Below, in pieces: positions 1-7,729 of a stretch of DNA of 11,970 nucleotides. The stretch comes from Lachnospiraceae bacterium (GTDB taxonomy: Bacteria > Bacillota_A > Clostridia > Lachnospirales > Lachnospiraceae). The notes under the pieces are model-generated. The model saw only the letters and a list, made by a program, of their open reading frames with translations, did not search any database and had not been told where the DNA came from. The stretch is taken from contig JAFRYJ010000294.1 in assembly GCA_017437705.1 (NCBI GenBank), positions 1 to 11,970 on the forward strand, written 5' to 3'. Position numbers and translations under genes: made by a program. Numbering within the stretch: position 1 is the stretch's first letter; each line of letters begins with the position of its first letter.

Positions 1-300
1 AGAAAAGGAAGATCCGTTGCGGACGAAAACATCGTTTTGTACGCACTCGGAAACGGACTTCGGAAAAACAGGATAGGCATCAGCACCAGCAAAAAGATCG
101 GAAACAGTATAGTCAGGCACAGACTGACAAGAATAATAAGAGAAGCATACAGATTAAATGAGGGACTGTTTACCTGCGGACACGATATGGTCATCGTCAC
201 AAGAAAAGGGGCCGTGGGAAAGAAATGCCGGGATATGGAGAGATCCATTTTGAAACTGGCGGAAAAACAAAGGATTCTTGGAGAAGATCTTAAACTTTAA
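1..300 (+). CDS. rnpA: Ribonuclease P protein component, 5'-truncated by window edge
   Basis: This is the protein subunit of RNase P, which binds the catalytic RNA and helps it remove the 5' leader of tRNA precursors in the cytoplasm. The frame is open from base 1, so the gene begins before the window; 99 residues are visible and roughly 15-20 N-terminal residues are missing compared with the usual 110-120. The family signature (RNR motif) is clear: [14 protein letters not shown] followed by [14 protein letters not shown]. The tail ([12 protein letters not shown], then the helix ending in GEDLKL) also fits. The stop is TAA at 298-300, and yidD starts four bases later, as is usual in the rpmH-rnpA-yidD-yidC-jag cluster. 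A TTG at 37 is internal and is not the start. The identification is confident. Confidence 0.95.
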   Translation, partial: RKGRSVADENIVLYALGNGLRKNRIGISTSKKIGNSIVRHRLTRIIREAYRLNEGLFTCGHDMVIVTRKGAVGKKCRDMERSILKLAEKQRILGEDLKL

Positions 301-304
301 TGCA

Positions 305-517
305 ATGAAAGAATTTATGTTGTCATCCATTCGCGTATATCAGAAATATCTGTCGCCGGCAAAGGGAAGGAGCACATGCAAATACTACCCCACCTGCTCC
401 GCCTATGCCCTGGAGGCGGTGGAAAAATACGGTGCATTAAAGGGCGGTGCCATGGCCGCGAAAAGAATACTAAGGTGCAATCCGTTCTCTAAGGGCGGAT
501 ACGATCCTGTGCCTTAA
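305..517 (+). CDS. yidD: Membrane protein insertion efficiency factor YidD
   Basis: YidD is a small protein associated with the inner face of the membrane that aids YidC-dependent insertion; its exact mechanism is unsettled. The 70-residue product has the family core [19 protein letters not shown] followed by GGYDPVP at the C-terminus, with the conserved cysteines of the CxxxPTC region. I chose the ATG at 305, giving [18 protein letters not shown], because it matches the usual 65-85 residue length and lies four bases after the rnpA stop. No strong ribosome binding site sits at normal spacing (GGAGAAG at 280-286 is about 18 bases away), so coupling to rnpA translation is likely. An in-frame TTG at 278 inside rnpA and an ATG at 317 are less likely starts. 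The TAA stop overlaps the yidC ribosome binding site. Confidence 0.93.
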   Translation: MKEFMLSSIRVYQKYLSPAKGRSTCKYYPTCSAYALEAVEKYGALKGGAMAAKRILRCNPFSKGGYDPVP

Positions 518-528
518 GGAGGAAAAAA

Positions 529-1842
529 GTGGATTTTCTTGTTTTGACAAAGGTAGGCGGATTACTCAGTCCTTTTGCCTACATCATCGGTTGGATACTC
601 AACGTCATATATAAGTTCCTGGACTGGCTCAACGTGGGCAACGTCGGTCTTGCGATCATACTTATGACGGTAGTCATCAACATTTTAATGATCCCCCTTA
701 CGATCAAGCAGCAGAAATTTACCCTTCTTAATTCCGTAATGCAGCCCGAGATCATGAAGCTCAGGGAAAAGTATGCCAGAAGAGCCGATGCCCAGGCAAA
801 TATGGAAATGCAGCAGGAAATGAACAAGATCTACGAGAAGTACGGCACTTCCGCAACCGGCGGATGCCTTCAGCTCGTTATCCAGCTGCCCATCATCTTC
901 GCGCTCTTCAGTGTTATCAGGTCGATACCCGCCTATATAGAACCCATACACGACATGTACGAGCCCATTGCGGACAGCATCAAGAACGCAGACACATCGG
1001 GAACCATTTGTTCGGAGCTTATAAGCTCCCTCAAGCTCGCCGTGAGCAATTTCAACATCAAGGATACCAACAGCATCATAGATATGCTGAATACCCTCAG
1101 GGCTGACCAGTGGGATGCCGTCAGGACGGCCTTTGCGTCCAACGGACCGGTAATTGAAGCCATCGATCAGAACCTTCCCGCCATCACCAACGCCTATACG
1201 TTTCTGGGCCTTAATATAGCCAACCTGCCGCTGACGGACGGCTGGTGGCCCGGCGTTCTCGTACCTGTAATATCAGCCATAACACAGGTCATCAATACGA
1301 AGGTCTCACAGAGCAAGTCCCAGCAGAACATGGGCGGCGGCATGAAGATGATGATGATCCTGATGCCGGTACTTTCAATGGTCATCTGCTTCTCGCTGCA
1401 GATCGGCGTAGGCCTGTACTGGATCGCCCGTGCTGTTGTACTTACCATCATCATACTGTTTATCAACAGGTGGCTGGAGAAGCGGGGTATCGACAAGCTG
1501 GTTGAAGAAAGCAAAGCCAAGGCGGACAAGAAACGCGAAAAGAAGATAAAGAAGCAGGGCGGAAGGTACGGCGAATTCGATACCATCGCCAATACTTCTC
1601 TTAAGAATGTGGGAGAACCTCCCAGAAGAAAGACCATCAGCGAAAAAGCGGCTTCCGGAAAGAATCTTAAGGACAGAGTGTCTGAAAAGGAACAGGATCA
1701 GGCATTTGACGCCGCTGCGGAAGCCAAGGATGCGGCCGGATCGCTTGGAACCACCGATGCATCAACTGACAGCAAGGGTAAAAAGAGCACCGGCGGAAGG
1801 AGCATTTCCGAGATCGCGAACATGTTAAAGGACAGAAAATGA
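529..1842 (+). CDS. yidC: Membrane protein insertase YidC/Oxa1, long-loop clostridial form
   Basis: This insertase folds proteins into the cytoplasmic membrane, alone or with Sec. The start is GTG at 529, six bases after a near-perfect AAGGAGG (516-522). The 437 residues hold an N-terminal hydrophobic stretch (about 17-34, with no lipobox cysteine) and five core membrane segments near 39-59, 112-132, 241-258, 275-291 and 294-313. Family landmarks are PLTIKQQK (56-63), the Gln/Met-rich cytoplasmic hairpin with QPEI (72-75), GGCLQLVIQLPI (111-122) and GLYWIA (295-300). A loop of about 108 residues separates segments 2 and 3, far longer than in Bacillus SpoIIIJ. The groove arginine of SpoIIIJ and E. 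coli YidC (within TxxxR upstream of PLT) is Asn51 here. Residues 317-437 form a Lys-rich tail, probably for ribosome contact. jag follows 13 bases after the TGA stop. Confidence 0.95.
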   Translation: MDFLVLTKVGGLLSPFAYIIGWILNVIYKFLDWLNVGNVGLAIILMTVVINILMIPLTIKQQKFTLLNSVMQPEIMKLREKYARRADAQANMEMQQEMNKIYEKYGTSATGGCLQLVIQLPIIFALFSVIRSIPAYIEPIHDMYEPIADSIKNADTSGTICSELISSLKLAVSNFNIKDTNSIIDMLNTLRADQWDAVRTAFASNGPVIEAIDQNLPAITNAYTFLGLNIANLPLTDGWWPGVLVPVISAITQVINTKVSQSKSQQNMGGGMKMMMILMPVLSMVICFSLQIGVGLYWIARAVVLTIIILFINRWLEKRGIDKLVEESKAKADKKREKKIKKQGGRYGEFDTIANTSLKNVGEPPRRKTISEKAASGKNLKDRVSEKEQDQAFDAAAEAKDAAGSLGTTDASTDSKGKKSTGGRSISEIANMLKDRK

Positions 1843-1855
1843 CCGGGAGTAAAAA

Positions 1856-2947
1856 ATGAGTGAATATATAGAAGTCAGTGCCAAAACTCTGGAGGATGCA
1901 AAGTATGAGGCACAGAGAAGGCTGGGCATACAGAGCGATATGCTTGAGTATGAAGTGGTGGACAAGGGAAGCCGCGGATTATTCGGTATAGGCGCCAGAG
2001 ATGTCGTGATAAAGGCCAGAAGAAAATTCATCGAAAAAGACAAAAAGCAGAAGCCTGCCGAAAACAGACCGAAGCCCGCAAGGGAAAAAGAGCAGCCGGC
2101 AAAGGCCGAAAGGCCCGAAAGGCCTGAAAGACCCGTAAAATCCTTCGAAAAGAAGGAAGAACCCGCAAAACCCGTAAAGGCTTTCGAAAAGAAGGAAGCG
2201 CCTGAAAAGCCTGCAGTTGCCCCCGATAAAAAGGAAGCGCCCTCAAAGCCGGCACCGGTTTCGGAAAAGAAGGAAGTAAGGGAAAAGGCACCTGCAGCTG
2301 TTAAAGAAGCCGCAGAGAAGGCAGTTCCCGTTAAAAAGGAAGCTCAGGCGGTAAAGGAGCCTGCAAAAAAGGAAGACAGGAAGAAATTCGACGACAAGAA
2401 AACGGGAGGATTCAAGGAGACCGTAGTTTCCGTAAAGACAGTGGATCAGAGAGAGGAAAAGGAAAGAGTCCTTTTAAACGATGAACAGAAGGCCTCCGTT
2501 ATAGAAAAGGCCGGAGAATTCGTGGGCGGCATGCTTACGAAGATGGGCATCGAAAACAAGCTGGACATAAGCTTCGACGACGCGGAGCAGTCCATTTCCA
2601 TCGATGTATCCGGTCCCGACATGGGATCGCTTATAGGCAAGAGGGGACAGACCCTTTATGCGGTACAGTATCTTGCATCGCTTTATGTAAACAAGTTTAC
2701 TGACGATTATATAAGGATCAAGGTCGATACGGAGAACTATAAGGAAAGAAGGACGGAAAGCCTTGAAAAGTGGGCCAATACCATGGCAAACAAGGTAAGG
2801 AAGACCCACAGGAGCATCACGGTCGAGCCCATGAATCCCTACGAAAGAAGGATCATTCACGTAACGCTTCAGAATAATCCCTATGTCGAGACCTATTCGG
2901 AAGGCGTAGATCCCTACAGGAAGATAGTGATCGCACCCAAAAGATAA
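1856..2947 (+). CDS. khpB: RNA-binding protein Jag/KhpB (Jag-N, KH and R3H domains)
   Basis: KhpB (also called Jag or EloR) binds RNA, usually with KhpA, and in Gram-positive bacteria is linked to cell elongation and post-transcriptional control. The 363-residue product starts at ATG 1856 behind GGGAG (1845-1849). The Jag-N domain is residues 1 to about 57 (SEYIEVSAKTLEDAK, then KGSRGLFGIG). Residues about 58-200 are a Lys/Glu/Pro/Ala-rich, probably disordered linker with a 13-residue tandem repeat (97-148). The KH domain has its GxxG loop as G261-K-R-G264. The R3H motif is R331-x3-H335 near the C-terminus, which ends in RKIVIAPKR. The linker is much longer than in most Bacillus or streptococcal homologues. 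It follows yidC by 13 bases, as is usual, and is the last gene before a terminator. Confidence 0.95.
   Translation: MSEYIEVSAKTLEDAKYEAQRRLGIQSDMLEYEVVDKGSRGLFGIGARDVVIKARRKFIEKDKKQKPAENRPKPAREKEQPAKAERPERPERPVKSFEKKEEPAKPVKAFEKKEAPEKPAVAPDKKEAPSKPAPVSEKKEVREKAPAAVKEAAEKAVPVKKEAQAVKEPAKKEDRKKFDDKKTGGFKETVVSVKTVDQREEKERVLLNDEQKASVIEKAGEFVGGMLTKMGIENKLDISFDDAEQSISIDVSGPDMGSLIGKRGQTLYAVQYLASLYVNKFTDDYIRIKVDTENYKERRTESLEKWANTMANKVRKTHRSITVEPMNPYERRIIHVTLQNNPYVETYSEGVDPYRKIVIAPKR
2144..2299 (+). repeat. Four tandem 39-bp units inside the jag linker
   Basis: Units begin at 2144, 2183, 2222 and 2261, a 39-base (13-codon) period. They encode FEKKEEPAKPVKA, FEKKEAPEKPAVA, PDKKEAPSKPAPV and SEKKEVREKAPAA. 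The first 16 bases of units 1 and 2 are identical (ttcgaaaagaaggaag); later units have diverged. The frame is kept throughout, so copy number could change linker length without breaking the gene. Confidence 0.85.
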
Positions 2948-2997
2948 GACGGGTTTTGAGGGATATCCGAAAAAGAAACGAATAAAAAATAAAAAAC

Positions 2998-3020
2998 GGG
3001 AGCTTTAAGCTCCCTTTTTT
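2998..3020 (+). terminator. Intrinsic terminator after jag
   Basis: GGGAGCT (2998-3004) pairs with AGCTCCC (3008-3014) around a three-base loop and is followed directly by six T (3015-3020). It lies about 50 bases after the jag stop. An A-rich stretch precedes it, so weak activity in the other direction is possible. It separates the rnpA-jag unit from mnmE. Confidence 0.9.
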
Positions 3021-3050
3021 ATGGTATAAAAAAAGAGTACTTTGTTGTTT

Positions 3051-3064
3051 CTGAAATATTTCAG
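3051..3064. promoter_or_regulatory. 14-bp perfect palindrome upstream of mnmE
   Basis: CTGAAATATTTCAG is a perfect palindrome in the 61-base gap between the jag terminator and the mnmE start, 17 bases before the ATG and just ahead of the GGGAGG ribosome binding site (3072-3077). It could be an operator or an RNA hairpin that masks the ribosome binding region, or chance in an AT-rich spacer. A TATAAA (3025-3030) is the only -10-like hexamer I see nearby, and no good -35 box precedes it. Confidence 0.3.
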
Positions 3065-3081
3065 CATCACCGGGAGGAAAC

Positions 3082-4455
3082 ATGGATACTATTGCCGCTA
3101 TAGCTGCCGGAACGGGCAATTACGGTATAAGCAAGATAAGGATGAGCGGGGATGATGCCATAGAGGTGGCGGACCGCATATACAGAAGCCCCGGCGGGAC
3201 AAAGCGCCTTGCTGATCAGAAGAGCCACACCATACATTACGGCTATATAGAGGACGGCGGAAAGATCATCGACGAGGTCATCGTACTGCTCTTCCGCGCC
3301 CCCAGAAGCTATACCCGGGAGGATATAGTGGAGATAGACTGCCACGGCGGTATCATGGCCATAAACGCCATACTGGATGCCTGCCTTAAAAACGGCGCCA
3401 GGACGGCGGAGCCCGGCGAATTCACGAAGCGCGCCTTCCTGAACGGCCGTATAGACCTTACCAGGGCGGAGGCCGTCATGGACATCATATCCTCCAAAAA
3501 CAGGATGGCCATGGACAATTCCGTAAAACAGCTGAAGGGTGCCCTTTACGAAAAGATAAGGGCCCTGAGGGAAAGCATCCTGAATGATGTCGCGTATATA
3601 GAAGCGGCCCTGGACGACCCTGAGCACATCCCCATGGAGGGTTTCGGAGAAGAGCTGGACCCCAGGCTGTCTGAAGGAATAAAGGCCATAGAGAGGCTTA
3701 CAGAGAGCTTCAACGAGGGCCGCATCATAAAGGAAGGCATAAAGACGGTCATCGCCGGCAAGCCCAATGCGGGCAAATCCTCCCTTCTGAACATGCTCCT
3801 GGGCGAGGAAAGGGCCATCGTAACCGAGGTGGCCGGCACCACCAGGGACACCCTGGAGGAATACGTCGACCTGCAGGGGATAACCCTTAATATAATAGAC
3901 ACTGCCGGCATAAGGGACACCGCCGATACGGTGGAAAAGATCGGTGTGGAAAGGGCCATGAGCGCCATTAAAAACGCGGATCTTATCATATTCGTAGCGG
4001 ACAAGAGCACGGATTTCGACGAAAGGGACAGGGCAATTTTAAAGGCGCTGCCCGATAAAAAGAAGATCGTCGTACTTAATAAAAAGGACGTGGACGAGAC
4101 CGTCACAGACCGGGAGATGCTGGAAAAAGAGACCGGAGAGGAGGTCCTGGAGATCTCGGCGAAATACGGCAGCGGCAGGGACGAGCTGACGGAGCGCATA
4201 AAGAAGCTGTTCTTCAGCGGCGAGATCGCCATGAACGACGAGGTGTTCATCACCAGCGCACGTCACAGGGAGGCCCTGAAGGCCGCATCGGAAAGCCTTA
4301 CACGTGTGAGGGAAAGCATAGCGGCCGGAATGCCTGAGGATCTCTATACCATAGATATGATGGATGCGTATAAGTATCTCGGCAGCATCATCGGCGAAAG
4401 CGTTGAGGATGATATAGCGGACCGGGTATTTGAAAGATTCTGCATGGGAAAATAA
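3082..4455 (+). CDS. mnmE: tRNA uridine-5-carboxymethylaminomethyl(34) synthesis GTPase MnmE
   Basis: MnmE works with MnmG to add the (carboxymethyl)aminomethyl group at C5 of wobble U34 in tRNAs reading split-box codons, using methylene-tetrahydrofolate, FAD and GTP. The 457 residues start at ATG 3082 behind GGGAGG (3072-3077). The N-terminal folate-binding domain begins [20 protein letters not shown]. The inserted G domain shows G1 as GKPNAGKSS (226-234), G2 within TTRDT, G3 as DTAG (273-276) and G4 as NKKD (333-336). The catalytic C-terminal CxGK is CMGK (454-457). Length and all key residues are normal. mnmG starts 10 bases after the TAA, so the two partner enzymes are almost certainly co-translated from one message. 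Confidence 0.97.
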   Translation: MDTIAAIAAGTGNYGISKIRMSGDDAIEVADRIYRSPGGTKRLADQKSHTIHYGYIEDGGKIIDEVIVLLFRAPRSYTREDIVEIDCHGGIMAINAILDACLKNGARTAEPGEFTKRAFLNGRIDLTRAEAVMDIISSKNRMAMDNSVKQLKGALYEKIRALRESILNDVAYIEAALDDPEHIPMEGFGEELDPRLSEGIKAIERLTESFNEGRIIKEGIKTVIAGKPNAGKSSLLNMLLGEERAIVTEVAGTTRDTLEEYVDLQGITLNIIDTAGIRDTADTVEKIGVERAMSAIKNADLIIFVADKSTDFDERDRAILKALPDKKKIVVLNKKDVDETVTDREMLEKETGEEVLEISAKYGSGRDELTERIKKLFFSGEIAMNDEVFITSARHREALKAASESLTRVRESIAAGMPEDLYTIDMMDAYKYLGSIIGESVEDDIADRVFERFCMGK

Positions 4456-4465
4456 GGAGACATTT

Positions 4466-6343
4466 ATGACACAGGTTTTTGAAGGATATGATGTTGCGGT
4501 CGTCGGAGCCGGACACGCGGGCTGCGAGGCCGCGCTGGCTGCCGCAAGGCTGGGACTGAAGACCATCATATTTACGGTCAGTGTCGACGCCATTGCGATG
4601 ATGCCCTGCAATCCCAACATCGGCGGCACCTCCAAGGGCCATCTCGTAAGGGAGATCGACGCTCTGGGCGGCGAGATGGGCAAAAACATAGACAGGGTGT
4701 TCATACAGTCAAAGATGCTTAATAAGTCCAAGGGGCCGGCGGTGCACTCTCTCCGCGCCCAGGCGGACAAGCAGGCCTATTCCAGGGAGATGAGAAAGGT
4801 CCTGGAAAACACCGACAACCTGGAGATAAGGCAGGCCGAGGTGACGGACGTCATTCTGGAGGACGGCCATGTTTCCGCTGTACAGATATATACAGGACAG
4901 ATATATAAATGCAGGACGGCCGTGCTGGCGACGGGCGTTTATCTTAACGCGCGCTGTCTTACGGGCGAGGCCATCACCCATACCGGGCCCAACGGTCTGA
5001 TGGCGGCCACCCACCTGACGGACAACCTGCGTGAAAAGGGCGTGGAGCTTATAAGGTTCAAGACCGGAACTCCCGCCAGGATAGATAAAAGGACCATAGA
5101 TTTTTCAAAGCTTGTGGAACAGAAAGGCGACGAAAGGGTCGTGCCCTTCTCCTTTGAAACGGATCCGGAAAGCGTCCAGAAGGAACAGGTATCCTGCTGG
5201 CTTGCCTATACAAACGAAAAGACTCACGAGATAATCAGGGACAATCTGGACAGGTCTCCCTTATATGCAGGCGTTATCGAGGGCGTGGGCCCCAGGTACT
5301 GCCCTTCCATCGAGGACAAGGTGGTAAGATTTGCGGACAAGAAGAGACATCAGATATTCATTGAGCCCGAGGGACTTTACACGAACGAGATGTATCTGAG
5401 CGGAATGTCCAGCTCCATGCCCGCAGACGTGCAGGATCAGATGTACCGCTCCATGGAGGGCCTTGAGAACGCCCATATCGTAAGGAACGCCTACGCCATC
5501 GAATACGACTGCATCCCCGCGGTGCAGCTGAAGGCCACGCTGGAGTTCAAGAAGATAAAGGGGCTTTTCGCAGCGGGACAGTTCAACGGCAGCTCGGGCT
5601 ACGAGGAAGCCGGTGCACAGGGCATCATTGCGGGAATAAACGCCGCAAGGTACGTTCTGGGCAAAGAACAAATTGTTCTAAAAAGATCTGATGCGTATAT
5701 TGGCGTGCTTATCGACGACCTGGTAACGAAGCGCAGCAAGGAGCCCTACCGCATGATGACGTCCAGGGCCGAATACAGGCTTATGCTGCGTCAGGACAAT
5801 GCGGACATAAGGCTTACGCCCCTGGGCCACGAGATCGGCCTTATAGACGATGAGCGCTACGAAAAGGTAATGAAGAAATATGAGGCCGTCGACAGAGAGG
5901 TCCAGAGGATAAAGGAGACCGTGGTGGGCGCATCCAAAGAGGTCCAGCAGTTCCTGGAGGAGAACGGTTCCACTCCCCTTAAAAAGGCGGCCACGCTGGA
6001 GGAGCTTTTAAGGCGTCCCGAGCTTCATTACGGCATGCTTGCATGCATAGATAAGGACAGGCCGGAGCTTCCCGATGATGTGACGGAACAGGTGGAGACG
6101 TATATCAAATACGAGGGGTACATCAAACGCGAGCAGAAGCAGATCGAGGACTTCAGGCGCATCGAGGCCCGCACTCTTCCGGAGGATCTGGACTATACGG
6201 ATATAAAGGGCCTGAGGCGTGAAGCCATGCAGAAGCTCAATGAGCTGAAGCCCGCAAATATCGGTATGGCGTCCAGGATCTCCGGCGTTTCGCCGGCGGA
6301 TATCTCTGTGCTCCTGGTATATCTTTCGATGAAAAAGGTGTGA
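4466..6343 (+). CDS. mnmG: tRNA uridine-5-carboxymethylaminomethyl(34) synthesis enzyme MnmG
   Basis: This FAD-dependent partner of MnmE (older name GidA) modifies C5 of wobble U34. The start is ATG 4466, five bases after AAGGAGA (4454-4460); the frame is open back to 4430, but that stretch overlaps the end of mnmE and lacks family similarity. The 625 residues are normal length. The FAD-binding fold is [10 protein letters not shown] (GxGxxG at 14-19). The two conserved cysteines are present: C48 in [10 protein letters not shown] and C279 in RYCPSIEDK, matching E. coli C47 and C277. Later landmarks are [28 protein letters not shown] and the MnmE-binding C-terminal helical domain ending near [15 protein letters not shown]. 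The stop is TGA (6341-6343), four bases before the original rsmG start codon. Confidence 0.97.
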   Translation: MTQVFEGYDVAVVGAGHAGCEAALAAARLGLKTIIFTVSVDAIAMMPCNPNIGGTSKGHLVREIDALGGEMGKNIDRVFIQSKMLNKSKGPAVHSLRAQADKQAYSREMRKVLENTDNLEIRQAEVTDVILEDGHVSAVQIYTGQIYKCRTAVLATGVYLNARCLTGEAITHTGPNGLMAATHLTDNLREKGVELIRFKTGTPARIDKRTIDFSKLVEQKGDERVVPFSFETDPESVQKEQVSCWLAYTNEKTHEIIRDNLDRSPLYAGVIEGVGPRYCPSIEDKVVRFADKKRHQIFIEPEGLYTNEMYLSGMSSSMPADVQDQMYRSMEGLENAHIVRNAYAIEYDCIPAVQLKATLEFKKIKGLFAAGQFNGSSGYEEAGAQGIIAGINAARYVLGKEQIVLKRSDAYIGVLIDDLVTKRSKEPYRMMTSRAEYRLMLRQDNADIRLTPLGHEIGLIDDERYEKVMKKYEAVDREVQRIKETVVGASKEVQQFLEENGSTPLKKAATLEELLRRPELHYGMLACIDKDRPELPDDVTEQVETYIKYEGYIKREQKQIEDFRRIEARTLPEDLDYTDIKGLRREAMQKLNELKPANIGMASRISGVSPADISVLLVYLSMKKV

Positions 6344-6347
6344 GCAT

Positions 6348-6398
6348 ATGGAAGAGATGACAAGGCTCAGGGAACAGCTGAAATAGCTGAATATCTGC
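6348..6398 (+). other. Interrupted 5' end of rsmG: ATG plus 12 codons, then in-frame TAG
   Basis: ATG 6348 lies four bases after the mnmG stop, behind AAAGGTG (6334-6340). It is in the same frame as the rsmG body and encodes MEEMTRLREQLK, then TAG at 6384-6386, then LNIC leading into the methionine at 6399. Across the TAG the peptide lines up with the usual N-terminal helix of RsmG (a pattern like LKxLxIxLSxxQ), so the original start was probably here. One base change in a GAG, CAG or AAG codon would create the TAG. It could be a real nonsense mutation, a sequencing error, or a short reading frame that feeds reinitiation at 6399. Confidence 0.75.
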
Positions 6399-7067
6399 AT
6401 GAGCACGGAACAGGAGGAAATGCTCCTCTCCTATCAGGAAATGCTCGAAGCCGGGAACAGGGTGATGAACCTTACCGCCGTGACGGAGCTTTCAGAAGTA
6501 TGCACAAAGCATTATCTCGACAGCCTTTCCATCGTAAAGGCAGTGGATCTGAGAGCCGTAAACACGATGATCGACGTGGGCACCGGTGCCGGATTTCCCG
6601 GCATGGTGCTTAAGATAATGTTCCCGCATATAAATACGGTGCTTCTCGATTCGCTTAATAAAAGGGTCGGTTTTTTGAATGATGTGATAAGCTCCCTGGG
6701 GTTAACGGACGTCGAGGCCGTACACATGAGGGCCGAGGACGCGGCTGCCTCGGAAAAGTACAGGGAGAGCTTCGACCTCTGTGTATCCAGGGCGGTTGCG
6801 AGTTTAAGCGTGCTGTCGGAATACTGCCTGCCATTTGTTTCCGAAGGCGGTCTTTTTGTAGCATATAAGACACAGAGTGCCGGGGAGGAGATCCGCGACG
6901 CAGCAGGAGCGATAAAGCTCCTGGGCGGAAGAAAGGAAAAGGAGGAAAGCTTCTTCCTTCCCGATACCGATATGGGGCGCAGGCTGGTCGTTATAAGGAA
7001 AATAAAGCCTACGGACAGGCGTTATCCCAGAAAGGCCGGAGTACCGGCGAAGGCGCCGCTTAAATAA
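6399..7067 (+). CDS. rsmG: 16S rRNA (guanine-527-N7) methyltransferase RsmG, N-terminally shortened
   Basis: RsmG (GidB) methylates N7 of G527 in 16S rRNA using S-adenosylmethionine; its loss gives low-level streptomycin resistance in several bacteria. The visible frame from ATG 6399 gives 222 residues. The methyltransferase core is intact: MIDVGTGAGFPG (SAM-binding loop), LDSLNKRVGFLNDV, the CVSRAVASL region and GGLFVAYK. The C-terminus RRYPRKAGVPAKAPLK is the family signature. Only about 17 residues of the first helix are lost, upstream of a premature TAG at 6384. No ribosome binding site precedes 6399, so translation probably depends on reinitiation after that TAG. ATG 6420 has AGGAGG only two bases ahead, which is too close. 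It completes the mnmE-mnmG-rsmG unit. Function is likely but expression may be reduced. Confidence 0.85.
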   Translation: MSTEQEEMLLSYQEMLEAGNRVMNLTAVTELSEVCTKHYLDSLSIVKAVDLRAVNTMIDVGTGAGFPGMVLKIMFPHINTVLLDSLNKRVGFLNDVISSLGLTDVEAVHMRAEDAAASEKYRESFDLCVSRAVASLSVLSEYCLPFVSEGGLFVAYKTQSAGEEIRDAAGAIKLLGGRKEKEESFFLPDTDMGRRLVVIRKIKPTDRRYPRKAGVPAKAPLK

Positions 7068-7072
7068 AATAA

Positions 7073-7135
7073 CAAGACCTCATTGAACTCCCGGATCCTG
7101 CGGATATGTTCGTTCAAAGAGGTCTTGATTTTTTT
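7073..7135. terminator. Long hairpin terminator between convergent rsmG and the DUF4446 gene
   Basis: CAAGACCTC (7073-7081) pairs with GAGGTCTTG (7119-7127); after one A-A mismatch, TTGAAC (7083-7088) pairs with GTTCAA (7112-7117). The loop is 23 bases. On the plus strand a T run (7129-7135) follows. On the minus strand the bases past the hairpin are also T-rich (complement of 7064-7072). It most likely ends both the plus-strand mnmE-mnmG-rsmG unit and the minus-strand parAB operon. Confidence 0.88.
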
Positions 7136-7137
7136 GT

Positions 7138-7728
7138 TTATTTTGATTTTTTTGCGGGCTCTTTGGGCTCCGCCATTGAGGAACGGATCGCCGCATCCAG
7201 GGCCTCCTTCTCCTCATCCGAAAGGGATATATAGGACTTGCCCTTGATTATCTCCTTAACGTAATTGTAGGAGCCTTCCCTGGAGTGGATGGAATTGATG
7301 ATAAAACCGTTGTTCTCATCATCCAGGAGCGCATATGCAAAGGAAAGCTTGCCGCCCAGCTCCTTGAAGGCGTCGTACTTGACGATGCCGCTCTTCTGGT
7401 AGGACCGGGACATGCTTCGCTCCACATTCTTAAGACGCAGATCCAGAAGCTCGTTATTCTCCTTTATGGTATCAAGCTCCTCTACCCTCTTTCGAAGGGC
7501 ATCCTCCAGCGTTTTTCCGGATTTTCCCTTCATGAAGAGATCGTACTTCTTCTGCAGCGTGTTCTGACGGATAAACAGTATGATTATAACTATTATCAGC
7601 AGGAAAACGCCGATGCAGAGCCCGTAGAATATAAGGGGATTGATGCCCCCGGACCGGGCCGCAGACGCCGTGTCTTCGGTGGTGATTATGATATCGGAAG
7701 TCGATTCCGAGAAAAGTGTTCCTAACAT
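7138..7728 (-). CDS. DUF4446 family membrane-anchored protein of the parAB operon
   Basis: The function is unknown. The 196-residue product fits the DUF4446 family as I remember it, which in Clostridia often follows parB. It has a short N-terminal segment, one membrane helix (about 32-53, very rich in Ile/Leu), a charged helical stretch likely to form a coiled coil (about 55-110, starting QKKYDLFMKGKSGKTLEDAL), and the conserved core GIVKYDAFKELGGKLSFAYALLD, which continues to a GKSYISLSDEE region. The tail is Lys/Pro-rich. Topology by charge puts the C-terminal part in the cytoplasm. ATG 7728 lies one base after the parB stop, with AGGAGA inside the parB end, so it is co-expressed with parAB. 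The context suggests a link to chromosome segregation or membrane anchoring, but that is inference only. Confidence 0.85.
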   Translation of the reverse strand: MLGTLFSESTSDIIITTEDTASAARSGGINPLIFYGLCIGVFLLIIVIIILFIRQNTLQKKYDLFMKGKSGKTLEDALRKRVEELDTIKENNELLDLRLKNVERSMSRSYQKSGIVKYDAFKELGGKLSFAYALLDDENNGFIINSIHSREGSYNYVKEIIKGKSYISLSDEEKEALDAAIRSSMAEPKEPAKKSK

Positions 7729-7729
7729 A

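Noticed and set aside
278..304. TTG 278 as the yidD start.
   Set aside because: It lies inside rnpA and adds residues not typical of YidD; ATG 305 fits the family length.
1194..1637. A 147-codon minus-strand frame within yidC.
   Set aside because: It is a shadow of the YidC frame and resembles no known protein.
3546..4253. A 235-codon open frame on the minus strand.
   Set aside because: It lies fully inside mnmE, whose motifs are all intact, and its Ser-rich translation has no family features; it is an antisense shadow.
4430..4465. An upstream extension of the mnmG frame.
   Set aside because: It overlaps mnmE, lacks the conserved MnmG N-terminus and has a weaker start than ATG 4466 with its AAGGAGA.
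4039..4770. A 243-codon minus-strand frame over the mnmE-mnmG junction.
   Set aside because: It is antisense to two well-supported genes and has no ribosome binding site or recognisable domain.
5665..5679. Inverted repeat AGAACAA-A-TTGTTCT in an AT-rich patch of mnmG.
   Set aside because: It is inside normal MnmG coding sequence, with no other promoter or operator signals; most likely chance.
6282..6296. GC-rich hairpin CCGGCG-TTT-CGCCGG near the mnmG end, as a possible terminator.
   Set aside because: No T run follows, and it falls in codons for the conserved SGVSPAD motif with rsmG directly downstream.
6384..6386. Reassignment of TAG to an amino acid as an explanation for the rsmG interruption.
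   Set aside because: The DUF937 gene ends normally at TAG (9682-9680), right before its terminator, so TAG works as a stop here.
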